Origin: JAIOPA01 sp964655175
GTDB lineage: Bacteria; Eisenbacteria; RBG-16-71-46
DNA: 45,476 bases
Direction of reading: 5' to 3'
Assembly: GCA_964655175.1 (NCBI GenBank)
Contig: CAZZLY010000016.1
Coordinates: forward strand, 1 to 45,476
Part shown: one piece after another, positions 1 through 7,799 of the stretch
Position numbering within the stretch: the first letter of the stretch is position 1
How the letters are laid out: every line of letters starts with the position of its first letter
The notes under the pieces: generated by a model
Told to the model about the DNA's origin: nothing
Databases searched by the model: none
Seen by the model: only the letters and a program-made list of their open reading frames with translations
Position numbers and translations under genes: made by a program

Positions 1-376
1 GCGCGATCGCGTCGCGGAACCGCGTCAGGATGCGCGGGTGCACGAGCGCGTTGAGCCGCGCGAGGGCGGCCGGCTCGGCGAACACGCGCGCCGCGACCCT
101 GGCGCGATCGAGCGCCCCGCTCGCGGTGTACACGTCCGGGCCGTACTCGGCGACGAGTGCGGCGCGCACCTCGGGATCGTGGTCGGTGACCTCGTGACCG
201 ATGCGGTCGCCGTCCACGACGAGCGCGCCCTGCTCTGCGCACGCGCGCGCGATCGTGCTCTTGCCGGCCCCGGCGGGACCCACGAGCGCGAGCACGAACG
301 GGCCGGCCTGCGGCGCGCGTCGGGGACGACGCACGGCCGGGGCGGCGGACGACGGATGGCGATCGTCAGTGGACAT
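1..376 (-). CDS. coaE: Dephospho-CoA kinase, N-terminal part (runs off the window)
   Basis: This is the N-terminal 125 codons of dephospho-CoA kinase, the cytoplasmic enzyme that phosphorylates the ribose 3'-OH of dephospho-CoA in the last step of CoA synthesis. Visible features are a P-loop (GPAGAGKS) after a roughly 25-residue basic, Pro/Ala-rich leader, then DGDRIGHEV and the LNALVHP segment typical of CoaE. The C-terminal half lies outside the window, so completeness cannot be judged. The ATG overlaps the polA stop by 11 bases, so it should be translated from the same leftward mRNA. The long basic leader before the P-loop is unusual, and a later in-frame start is possible. Recognition of the family is firm; the exact start is not. 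Confidence 0.85.
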   Translation of the reverse strand, partial: MSTDDRHPSSAAPAVRRPRRAPQAGPFVLALVGPAGAGKSTIARACAEQGALVVDGDRIGHEVTDHDPEVRAALVAEYGPDVYTASGALDRARVAARVFAEPAALARLNALVHPRILTRFRDAIA

Positions 377-3224
377 CGAACCAGGAGTCTCCCACGCCCA
401 CCGACACGGTGAGCGGCACCTCCAGAGGATAACAGCCCTCCATCTCCCGCTTCACCAGCGAAGCGACGACGTCGGCGTCCCCCCGGGGGCACTCCACCAA
501 CAATTCGTCGTGCACCTGTAGCAAAAGGCGCGAACCCCCACGCTTGGAGAGTGCGCGATGCACGCTCAGCATGGCGAGTTTGACGAGGTCGGCGGCGGAT
601 CCCTGGATCGGTGTGTTGATCGCGGCGCGTTCGGCGAACGCGCGTTCCATGCCGTTGCCGCTGCGCAGCTCGGGCAGGTAGCGGCGGCGGCCGAGCAACG
701 TGGCCACCCAACCGCGTTCCCGTGCCTCGACGACCGTGGCGTCCAGATAGCGACGCACGCCCGCGAACACGGTGAAGTAATCCTCGATGAACTGCTTGGC
801 CTCCTTGAGCTCGAGGCCCATCTGGTCGGCCAGGCTGCGCGCGCCCATGCCGTACAGCACGCCGAAGTTGACGACCTTGGCCTGCGCGCGCAGCTCGGGG
901 GGCACGTCGCCCTCGACCTTGAAGATGCGGCGCGCGGTGGCGGCGTGGATGTCCTCCCCGGCGCGGAACGCCTCGAGCAACGCGACGTCGCCCGACAGGT
1001 GCGCCATGACGCGCAGCTCGATCTGCGAGTAGTCGGCGCCCACGAGCACGCAGCCCGGCGCGGCGACGAACGCGCGGCGGATCGCACGGCCCTGCGGCGT
1101 TCGCATGGGGATGTTCTGCAGGTTGGGGTCGAGCGACGACAGGCGGCCCGTGGCCGCACCGGTCTGATCGAACGTCGTGTGCACGCGGCCGTCGCGCGGA
1201 TCGGCCGCGAGCGGCAGCGTGTCCACGTAGGTGGACTTGAGCTTGGTGAGCGCGCGCCACTCCAGGAGCAGGCGCGGGAACTCGTGCTGCGAGGCCAGCC
1301 CCTCGAGCACCTCGGAGTCGGTCGAGAACCCGGTCTTGGTCTTGCGCCCCGTGGGCAGCCCCAGCTTGTCGAACAGCACGCGCGACAGCTGCGGCCCGCT
1401 CGCCAGGTTGAAGGTCTCGCCCGCGAGCGCGTACAGGCGCTCCTCGAGCGAGGCGATCGCGGTGGCCATCTCGCCCGACATCGTGGTGAGCACCGAGGCA
1501 TCGAGCGCCACGCCCGCGCGCTCCATGGCGACGAGCACGTCCACGAGCGGATGCTCGAGCTCGCGGTACAGCCGCCACTGCTCGCGCGACTCGAGCTGCG
1601 CCTGCAACGCGTCGGCGAGCGGCAGCAGCGCGGCCGCCTGTCGGCCCGCGCGCAGCGCCACGTCGGCCACCGGCAACGCGCCGGGGCCGGTGCGCGCGCG
1701 GCCGCGCACCGCGGGCGGCTCGACGGGCTCGAGCCCCACCGCGAGCACGTCGCGCGCGAGCGCCTCGAGCGAATGGTCGCGCTGCGGGTCGCACAGGAAC
1801 GAGCCCAGCCGCACGTCGAACGTGGTCGCCGCCACGCCCACCTGGCCGGCGGCGAGCGCGTGGATCGCCGCCTTCCAGTCGTGCGCCACCTTGGGCACGT
1901 TCGCGTCCGCGAGGATCGCGCCGAACCACGCGCGCAACTGCTCGACCTCGAGGTTGGGCCCGGTCTCGTGCGCGAGCGGCACGTAGCAGTGCTCCCCGCT
2001 GCGCACGGCGAACGCGACGCCGACGAGCGTCGCGGTGCGCGGCGCGTCGCCCGCGAACACGGGTCGCACCGCGAGGCCGTGCACCGCGCGCGCGCGCACC
2101 GCGTGCACGCGCTCGACGAGCGCCTCGCGTTCGGCGGTCGTGCCGGGTGCGGCGGCCTCGGCGGCGGCGGCGAACAGATCGCCCTGGGCCGACGTCGTGA
2201 GCGAGGCGGGCAGCGGGGCGGCGGGCGGTGCGATCGTGCCGATCCCGAACAACGAGGGCTGCGGCCGCGGCGCATCGACGCGCTCCTCGGCGCCCCGGCC
2301 GCGACGCTCGGCGGGTCGCTGCGGTGCGGGCGCACCCGCCGCCTCGCCCGAGACGCCCTCGCTCTCGGCGACCTTCACCAGTCGCTGCACCTCCCAGTGC
2401 TGCGCGAAGGCGAGCAGCTCGTCCTTGCGCACGGGCGCGACCTGCAGCTCGTCGAGCGACAGTCCCAGTTCGAGGTCCTGTCGCACCGTGGCGAGGTCGC
2501 GCGACAGGTACGCCAGGTCGCGATGCTCGGTGAGCTTCTTGACGAGCGCGGGCTTGGTGATCGTGTCGAGGTGCGCGTACAGCGCATCGAGCGAGCCGTG
2601 CGTGCGCAACAGTTCGACCGCGGTCTTCTCGCCGATGCCCGGCACGCCGGGGTAACCGTCGGAGGCGTCGCCCATGAGCGCGAGCACGTCGCGGATGTGC
2701 TCGGGGCCCACCCCCCACTTGGCGCGCACACCGTCGGCGTCGAGGCGCGTGAAGTCGTCGCCCTTGGACCCGGGCACCAGCACGTTCACGTGCGGATCGA
2801 CCAGCTGCAGCATGTCCTTGTCGCCGGTGACGAGCAGCACCTCGTAACCGGCCTCGGCCCCGAGTCGCGACAACGTCGCCATGACGTCGTCGGCCTCCAT
2901 GCCCGGCTTCTCGATCACGGGCAGGCCCAGACAGCGCGCGAGGTCCTCGATGGGCGTGAGCTGCGCGCGCAGGTCGTCGGGCATGGGCGGCCGATGCGCC
3001 TTGTAGTCCGGGTACATCGTGTGCCGGAACGTCGGCCCCGGACCGTCCCACGCGAGCGCCCAGCGATCGGGCTTGAGCTCGCGCCGGTAGCGCAGCAGCA
3101 TGTTGCCCATGCCGAAGATCGCCGAGGTGTTCTCGCCGCGCGAGTTGCGCAGCGGCCGGGCGATGAACGCGTAATGGGCGCGGTACGCGAGCCCCAGCGC
3201 GTCGAGCACCACGAGGCGCGGCAT
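366..3224 (-). CDS. polA: DNA polymerase I (5'-3' exonuclease plus polymerase)
   Basis: A 952-residue DNA polymerase I for repair and Okazaki-fragment processing. Residues about 1-290 are the 5'-3' exonuclease/flap domain (YKAHRPPMPDDLR, GMEADDVMATL, LVTGDKDMLQLV and a PGVPGIGEKTA helix-hairpin-helix). The last roughly 400 residues are the family A polymerase, with motif A DYSQIELR, motif B around VVNFGVLYGMG and motif C QVHDELLVE. The middle domain keeps the position of the 3'-5' exonuclease but lacks its acidic DTE, N-x-x-x-D and Y-x-x-x-D motifs, so proofreading is probably lost, as in Taq polymerase. A Pro/Arg-rich linker joins the first two domains. The ATG chosen gives the canonical N-terminus (MPRLVVLDALGLAYRA) and lies 8 bases after the methyltransferase stop. 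coaE follows with an 11-base overlap. Confidence 0.97.
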   Translation of the reverse strand: MPRLVVLDALGLAYRAHYAFIARPLRNSRGENTSAIFGMGNMLLRYRRELKPDRWALAWDGPGPTFRHTMYPDYKAHRPPMPDDLRAQLTPIEDLARCLGLPVIEKPGMEADDVMATLSRLGAEAGYEVLLVTGDKDMLQLVDPHVNVLVPGSKGDDFTRLDADGVRAKWGVGPEHIRDVLALMGDASDGYPGVPGIGEKTAVELLRTHGSLDALYAHLDTITKPALVKKLTEHRDLAYLSRDLATVRQDLELGLSLDELQVAPVRKDELLAFAQHWEVQRLVKVAESEGVSGEAAGAPAPQRPAERRGRGAEERVDAPRPQPSLFGIGTIAPPAAPLPASLTTSAQGDLFAAAAEAAAPGTTAEREALVERVHAVRARAVHGLAVRPVFAGDAPRTATLVGVAFAVRSGEHCYVPLAHETGPNLEVEQLRAWFGAILADANVPKVAHDWKAAIHALAAGQVGVAATTFDVRLGSFLCDPQRDHSLEALARDVLAVGLEPVEPPAVRGRARTGPGALPVADVALRAGRQAAALLPLADALQAQLESREQWRLYRELEHPLVDVLVAMERAGVALDASVLTTMSGEMATAIASLEERLYALAGETFNLASGPQLSRVLFDKLGLPTGRKTKTGFSTDSEVLEGLASQHEFPRLLLEWRALTKLKSTYVDTLPLAADPRDGRVHTTFDQTGAATGRLSSLDPNLQNIPMRTPQGRAIRRAFVAAPGCVLVGADYSQIELRVMAHLSGDVALLEAFRAGEDIHAATARRIFKVEGDVPPELRAQAKVVNFGVLYGMGARSLADQMGLELKEAKQFIEDYFTVFAGVRRYLDATVVEARERGWVATLLGRRRYLPELRSGNGMERAFAERAAINTPIQGSAADLVKLAMLSVHRALSKRGGSRLLLQVHDELLVECPRGDADVVASLVKREMEGCYPLEVPLTVSVGVGDSWFDVH

Positions 3225-3232
3225 CGTGCGCT

Positions 3233-3958
3233 CTAGGCCCGGCGTCGCAGGACGAGCAGCTTGTTGGCGGCCGCGTCGTGTCCAGCGCCGAACTCGAGCA
3301 GCATCCGGTCGAGCGCCAGCAGCAACCCCGGCCAGCGATTGAGGAACCGCCACGGCCCCAGATGCCGATTGAGCAGCACGTGCGTGGGCACGAACTGCTC
3401 GCGCTCGAGCCCCGCCTCGCCCAGGATCGCGAGATAGCGCGACAGCGGTCGCATGACGTTGTGCTCGGCGAGCGACGGCCGGTCCGAGAACACGTCGGTC
3501 ACGAGCAGCAGACCGCCCGGCGCCACCGCCGCGGCCAGGTGCCGCAGCGCGGCCTCCCAACGGGCGTCATCCGTGATGTGGTAGAGCACGTCGAAGACGT
3601 TGACGAGGTCGTACGGTCCGCCCGGCACGCCCTCGGACACGTCGGCGCGCGCGAAGCGCTGGTCGGGGTAACGCTCCGCGAGCCGGTCCACGCTCACCTG
3701 CGCGATGTCGAGCCCGGTGTAGTGCGCCCCGCGCGACACGTAGAAGTCGGTCCAGAAGCCCGTGCCGCAGCCCACGTCGAGCACGCGCCGGTTGTTCGGC
3801 GTCATGCAGGCGCGTTCGAGCGCGGCGTGGAGCACCTCGGCGCGCAGCCGGTAGCACGCCCGGTTGTAGGCGAGCGACAGACCGGTCTCGCCCGTGCCGC
3901 GCAGATCGAACTGCTCGGACAGGCGCTGCTCCCAGAACTCCTGCGGCCGGTAACTCAC
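3233..3958 (-). CDS. Class I SAM-dependent methyltransferase
   Basis: A 241-residue soluble protein with a Rossmann-type SAM-binding fold: motif I VLDVGCGTGFWTDFY near residue 60, an acidic GLDIA strand end, then RFARADVSEG and VNVFDVLYHI. The substrate cannot be told from sequence; family members act on small molecules, lipids or quinones. Translation starts at a GTG that overlaps the nadD stop (GTGA), with a GAGGAG ribosome-binding site inside the end of nadD, so the two are translationally coupled. polA follows after 8 bases. The full length is typical of stand-alone methyltransferase domains and no cap domain is evident. Its place between nadD and polA gives no functional clue beyond co-expression with housekeeping genes. 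Confidence 0.85.
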   Translation of the reverse strand: MSYRPQEFWEQRLSEQFDLRGTGETGLSLAYNRACYRLRAEVLHAALERACMTPNNRRVLDVGCGTGFWTDFYVSRGAHYTGLDIAQVSVDRLAERYPDQRFARADVSEGVPGGPYDLVNVFDVLYHITDDARWEAALRHLAAAVAPGGLLLVTDVFSDRPSLAEHNVMRPLSRYLAILGEAGLEREQFVPTHVLLNRHLGPWRFLNRWPGLLLALDRMLLEFGAGHDAAANKLLVLRRRA

Positions 3959-4602
3959 GTCGTTCTCCTCGTCGCGCTCGTGCGGCGGTACAGACCGTGG
4001 CGCTCGGCGTAGCGGCCCACGGCATCGGGCATCAGGTAGCGGGTCCCCCAGCCGGACGCGGCGCGTTCGCGCAGCGCGCTCGAGGACACCTCGAGCCCGG
4101 GATTGGAGAGCCATACCACGCCCCGCCCCCGCTTCGTCCAGCGGGACCGTCGCGGCGGGCGCGAGCCCGGTCGCATGGCGACCACCAGCACCGCGTGTTC
4201 GGCGATGACCTCGGGTTCCCGCCAGGTGTCGAAGGTGGCGAACATGTCGGCGCCCATGAGCAGGTGCAGTCGCGCGTCCGGCCAGCGCGCGGCGAGCGCG
4301 CGCACGGTGTCGGCGGTCCACGACGGGCCGCGGCGGCGGGCCTCGATCGGGTCCACCGTGAACGACGGGTTGTCGCGCACCGCGAGCCGCGTCATCGCGA
4401 GCCGATGCGCGACCGTCGAGCGCTCGCGATCGCGCTTGTGCGGCGGCACCCCCGCGGGCACGAACACGACCCGGTCGAGCGCGAGCTCGAGTCGCGCCCA
4501 CTCGGCGAGCGCGAGGTGCCCGAAGTGCGGCGGGTCGAACGAACCGCCCAGGATGCCGATGCGCTCGCCCGCGCGGGCGCGACGCACGGCCGCGGGGCTC
4601 AC
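3955..4602 (-). CDS. nadD: Nicotinate-nucleotide adenylyltransferase
   Basis: A 215-residue nucleotidyltransferase that couples nicotinate mononucleotide with ATP to make deamido-NAD in NAD synthesis. It has the family GILGGSFDPPHFGHL motif (nucleotide-binding G-G-x-F and H-x-G-H), the VPAGVPPHK loop, LLMGADMFATFDTW, and the C-terminal LEVSSSALRERAASG, which matches the ISSTxIR motif. Length fits bacterial NadD (about 190-220). The GTG start overlaps the TGA of the bamD-like gene by four bases. The stop overlaps the GTG of the methyltransferase in the same way, making a tightly coupled trio. Between the two motifs is an Arg/Pro/Lys-rich insert (around RPGSRPPRRSRW) that is longer than in Escherichia coli. 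Confidence 0.95.
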   Translation of the reverse strand: MSPAAVRRARAGERIGILGGSFDPPHFGHLALAEWARLELALDRVVFVPAGVPPHKRDRERSTVAHRLAMTRLAVRDNPSFTVDPIEARRRGPSWTADTVRALAARWPDARLHLLMGADMFATFDTWREPEVIAEHAVLVVAMRPGSRPPRRSRWTKRGRGVVWLSNPGLEVSSSALRERAASGWGTRYLMPDAVGRYAERHGLYRRTSATRRTT

Positions 4603-5417
4603 GGCTGATAACCGCCGGGCGTGGCGGCGGGCGGCGGCTCGTTGGGCTCGGCGCGGCGCTTGACCTTCGACACGGTGGACCAGGTCGCGACCTTGCGCCG
4701 GGTCTCGGCGGCACGGACCGCGAGCGGCGTGCCCGCGTGCTCGGCCTCGAGGTCGCGCAGCACCGCGAGCGCCGTGTCGCGCTCGCCCAACCGCGCGCTC
4801 GCGACCGCCCAACCGATGAGCGCGTCCCCCACCACCGGGGACTCGGAGTAGTCGGTCAGCACGTTGCGGAAGTACCGCCGCGCCGACTCGTACTCCTTGA
4901 GCTTCACGTACAGGTCGCCCGTGCGATAGAGCTTGACCGACAGTCGCGCGCGCGCTTCGGCGATGCGCCGCGTCGCGGCGTCCGCCAGCCAGTGCTCGGG
5001 GTGGTCGCGGCGGAACGTCATGAATTGGTCGAGCGCCTTGAGCGTGTACTCCTGATCGAAGTCCGGCCCGCGCGACTGGCCCCACATGGCCTCGCCCAGG
5101 CGATACAGCGCGGAGCCCGCGGAGTCGCTCTCGGGGTAATCGCGCAGCAGTCGTTCGAAGTCGCCCTGCGCGCCGGGCCAGTCCTTCATGCGCAGATGGC
5201 ACAACCCGGTCAGGTACAACGCCTCGTCGACGTAGACCGAGCCGCTGTTGGACGTGCCGAACGGCGCGAGCGCCTCGACCGCGAGCGTGTAGTCGCCACG
5301 ATCGTAGAGGCGCTGCGCGAGCGCGAGTCGGCTGCCCTCGTCGTGGACCTGGGGCAGCACGGCACCGCCGCAGCCCGCGACGAGCGCGAGGGCGACGACG
5401 AGCACGAGACGCTTCAT
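4599..5417 (-). CDS. bamD: BamD-like outer-membrane assembly lipoprotein (TPR)
   Basis: A 272-residue lipoprotein with a basic start, a hydrophobic segment and a lipobox (ALVAGC), followed by TPR-like helices. The stretch DFDQEYTLKALDQFMTF followed by RRDHPEH matches the BamD signature in which a DQ-x-y-t-x-x-A-l-x-x-F motif precedes a Y/HP turn. BamD sits on the periplasmic face of the outer membrane in the beta-barrel assembly machine. The ATG is preceded by AAGGAT at good spacing. The final ~40 residues are Pro/Lys-rich and not part of the TPRs. It overlaps nadD by four bases and follows the uncharacterised exported protein by 48 bases. A general YfiO/TPR lipoprotein is the alternative, but BamD fits best. 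Confidence 0.85.
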   Translation of the reverse strand: MKRLVLVVALALVAGCGGAVLPQVHDEGSRLALAQRLYDRGDYTLAVEALAPFGTSNSGSVYVDEALYLTGLCHLRMKDWPGAQGDFERLLRDYPESDSAGSALYRLGEAMWGQSRGPDFDQEYTLKALDQFMTFRRDHPEHWLADAATRRIAEARARLSVKLYRTGDLYVKLKEYESARRYFRNVLTDYSESPVVGDALIGWAVASARLGERDTALAVLRDLEAEHAGTPLAVRAAETRRKVATWSTVSKVKRRAEPNEPPPAATPGGYQP

Positions 5418-5465
5418 CCGATCATCCTTCGAGAGGCGGGCCGAGGTCCGCGGGACGGGCTGCAC

Positions 5466-6218
5466 TCAGGGGCGGTTCGCGAAGAACAGCGCGACGAGGC
5501 CACCGATGACGCCGAGCACGAGCACGGGCTCGAACACCTTCTCGATGTTGCGCTGCGGCAGGTCGGCCTTGAGGTCGGGGTAGCGCTCCTCCTCGACCAA
5601 CGCGACCTGCCCGCGGTTGAAGCGGTCCACGAAGTTGTAGCCCACGTCGCCGGTCCACAGCAGGCGCGCGGTGTTCGGGTCGCGCATGGTGATCGTGCCG
5701 GTGACGAGCGCCTGCCGCTCGATCTTGACGCGTCCGGGCAGGAAGCCCACGTAGCGCAGATAGGTGACCTTGGCGGTGCCGAGGCTGTACTCGACGACCG
5801 GGTCGCCGCCCGCGCCGTACAGCACGCGCAGGCTGTCGTCCGGGATCACCGAGCGACGCACCGTCACGTTGACGCCACGCTGCGCGAGCGCCTTGAGGAT
5901 GGCGTGCTCGACCACGAAGTTGAGCGGGTTGTCACGGGCCGGAGCGACGACCGCGCCGGCGCCCGCCTCGATGACGGCGGTCGAGAACGTGCGCGCGACC
6001 GCGGAGTCGGCGACGAACTGCGCCATCTGCAGGTTCGTGTACGGCACGCGCGGGCCGCGCGAGGCGACGACCGGCTCGAAGTAGTTGTTGGCCACCGCCA
6101 GCGCCGAGTCGGCCGGCGGCTTGGGGCCGTTGGCGTAACGGAACGTCTTCGCGTGCACCGGTGCCGCACAGGCGCACAGTGCCAGCAGCATCGCCACGGT
6201 CCCCTTCATCGATCGCAT
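5466..6218 (-). CDS. Exported protein of unknown function with C-terminal membrane anchor
   Basis: I do not recognise this 250-residue protein. It begins with a signal peptide (basic residues, then TVAMLLALCACAAPVHA, with likely cleavage before KTF). A mixed alpha/beta body of about 200 residues follows, with several beta-strand-like stretches (VNVTVRRSVI, VEYSLGTAKVTYLRY, ALVTGTITMRD). It ends in one hydrophobic helix (VLVLGVIGGLVALFF) followed by Ala-Asn-Arg-Pro. A periplasmic domain anchored by a C-terminal helix is therefore likely. It lies between rimO (17 bases upstream) and the bamD-like gene (48 bases downstream) on the same strand, which hints at an envelope role. An ATG three codons later is also possible; the first one has GAGGGG upstream. 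Confidence 0.8.
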   Translation of the reverse strand: MRSMKGTVAMLLALCACAAPVHAKTFRYANGPKPPADSALAVANNYFEPVVASRGPRVPYTNLQMAQFVADSAVARTFSTAVIEAGAGAVVAPARDNPLNFVVEHAILKALAQRGVNVTVRRSVIPDDSLRVLYGAGGDPVVEYSLGTAKVTYLRYVGFLPGRVKIERQALVTGTITMRDPNTARLLWTGDVGYNFVDRFNRGQVALVEEERYPDLKADLPQRNIEKVFEPVLVLGVIGGLVALFFANRP

Positions 6219-6235
6219 CCTGTGATCCCCTCGGT

Positions 6236-7799
6236 TCAGCCGAGAATGTTCAGCGCCGGATCGGAACCCCGATCGACGCGTGCGAACAGGTCGTAGGCCG
6301 CCGCTCCGGTGACACGCACCTTCACGAGCTGCCCGGGCGCGAGCCCGTCCCCCTCCACCACCACGCCACCATCCACTTCCCAGGCCGACGCGGTCGTGCG
6401 CGCCGCCCACTGCCCCCGACCCGCGGGGCCGTCGATCATCACCGTGACCACCTGCCCGATGCGGCTCGCGAGCCGATCGCGCGACAGCAGCTGCTGCCGG
6501 GCGAGCAACTGCGCCCGACGGGACCGTCGCACCTGGATCGGCACCCGAGGAGCCATACCGTACGAGGGCGTCTCCGGTTCCCGTTCGAACGGGAACACGA
6601 CCACGTTCTCGAACGGCTCCTCCTCGAGATAGCGCATCAGGGTGGCGAAGTGCTCCTCGGTCTCGCCCGGGAACCCTACGATGAAGTTGGTCCGGAACGC
6701 CACGCCGGGGATCCCGGCCCGGATCCGGCGCACCAGGGCGCGGGTGTCGCGCTCGGTCATGGCGCGGCCCATCGTGCGCAGCATGTCCTGCGCGATGTGC
6801 TGCAGCGGCATGTCCACGTAGGGCACGACCCGCTTGGCCGAACCCCACGTCTCGATGAGCCGGTCGCTCCACAGACGCGGGTACGTGTACTGCACCCGGA
6901 TCCAGTCGATCCCCTCGACCCGGTCGAGGGCCTGCAGCAGGTCGGCCAGTTCGAGCCCGCCGGGCAGGTCGGTGCCCCAGCCGGTCGTGTCCTGCCCGAT
7001 CAGATTGAGTTCGCGCACCCCGCTCGCGGCGAGCGCGCGCGCCTCGTCCACGAGCTGCGCGAGCGGCTTGCTGCGCTGGTCGCCGCGCAGGCGCGGGATG
7101 ATGCAGAACGTGCAACGGTGATCGCAGCCCTCGCTGATCTTGAGGTACGCGATGTGACGCGGCGTGGTGAGCGCGCGCGGCGTGTTGGGCTCGAGCGCAC
7201 CGCCCGGGTCGGCGCGTTCCACGATGCGCTCGTGCGCCCCCTTGCCCAGCAGGTGCCGGGCCGCCCCGACGACCTCCTGCCACTGACCGGTGCCGAGCAC
7301 GGCGTCCACCTGGGGGAACTCCGCGAGCAGCGACTCGCCGGCGCGCTGCGCCAGACAGCCGGTCACGATGAGCCCCTTGAGGCGCTTGCGACGCTTGAGC
7401 TCGGCGAGATCCTCGATCATGCCCTTGCTCTCGCGCACCGCGCTCTGCAGGAACGCGCACGTGTTGATCACCGCGACGTCGGCGCCGTCGGCGCTGCCCA
7501 CGGTGCGGAAACCGTCCTTCACGAGCGCGCCCAGCATGTGCTCGCTGTCCACCGTGTTCTTGGGGCAGCCGAGCGTGACGAACGCGATCGACGGGGCCTT
7601 GGCCGTGCGCGGTGCGGCCTTGGNNNNNNNNNNNNNNNNNNNNNNNNNNNNNNNNNNNNNNNNNNNNNNNNNNNNNNNNNNNNNNNNNNNNNNNNNNNNN
7701 NNNNNNNNNNNNNNNNNNNNNNNGCGCCGCACCCGCGGTGCGCGGGCCGGCGTTGTGCCGGGACGTCCGCGTGGTCGTGCCCTTGCGTGCGGCGGTCAC
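6236..7799 (-). CDS. rimO: Ribosomal protein S12 methylthiotransferase RimO (5' part interrupted by an assembly gap)
   Basis: A radical-SAM methylthiotransferase that adds a methylthio group to an Asp of ribosomal protein S12. The N-terminal UPF0004 domain (IAFVTLGCPKNTVDSEHML, INTCAFLQSA, IVTGCLAQR) supplies three cluster cysteines. The radical-SAM motif is C-x-x-x-C-x-x-C in EGCDHRCTFCIIPRLRG, and a C-terminal TRAM domain follows. LGCPKN and the SYG-M-A region favour RimO over MiaB. A 100-N gap covers positions 7624-7723. I place the start at a GTG overlapping the ftsK stop (GTGA, 7796-7799), giving a basic Lys/Arg/Thr-rich leader that the gap then breaks. The two sides agree in frame only if the true gap is a multiple of three, so the N-terminus is provisional. 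Confidence 0.92.
7624..7723. other. Assembly gap of exactly 100 N
   Basis: One hundred consecutive N, the usual placeholder length for a scaffold gap of unknown size. It falls in the basic, low-complexity leader of rimO. Ala/Pro/Lys/Arg-rich codons on both sides suggest a repetitive GC-rich stretch that failed to assemble. Confidence 0.98.

Noticed and set aside
558..3236. Long plus-strand open frame opposite polA
   Set aside because: His/Arg/Leu-rich composition with no motifs; it mirrors the third-position bias of polA.
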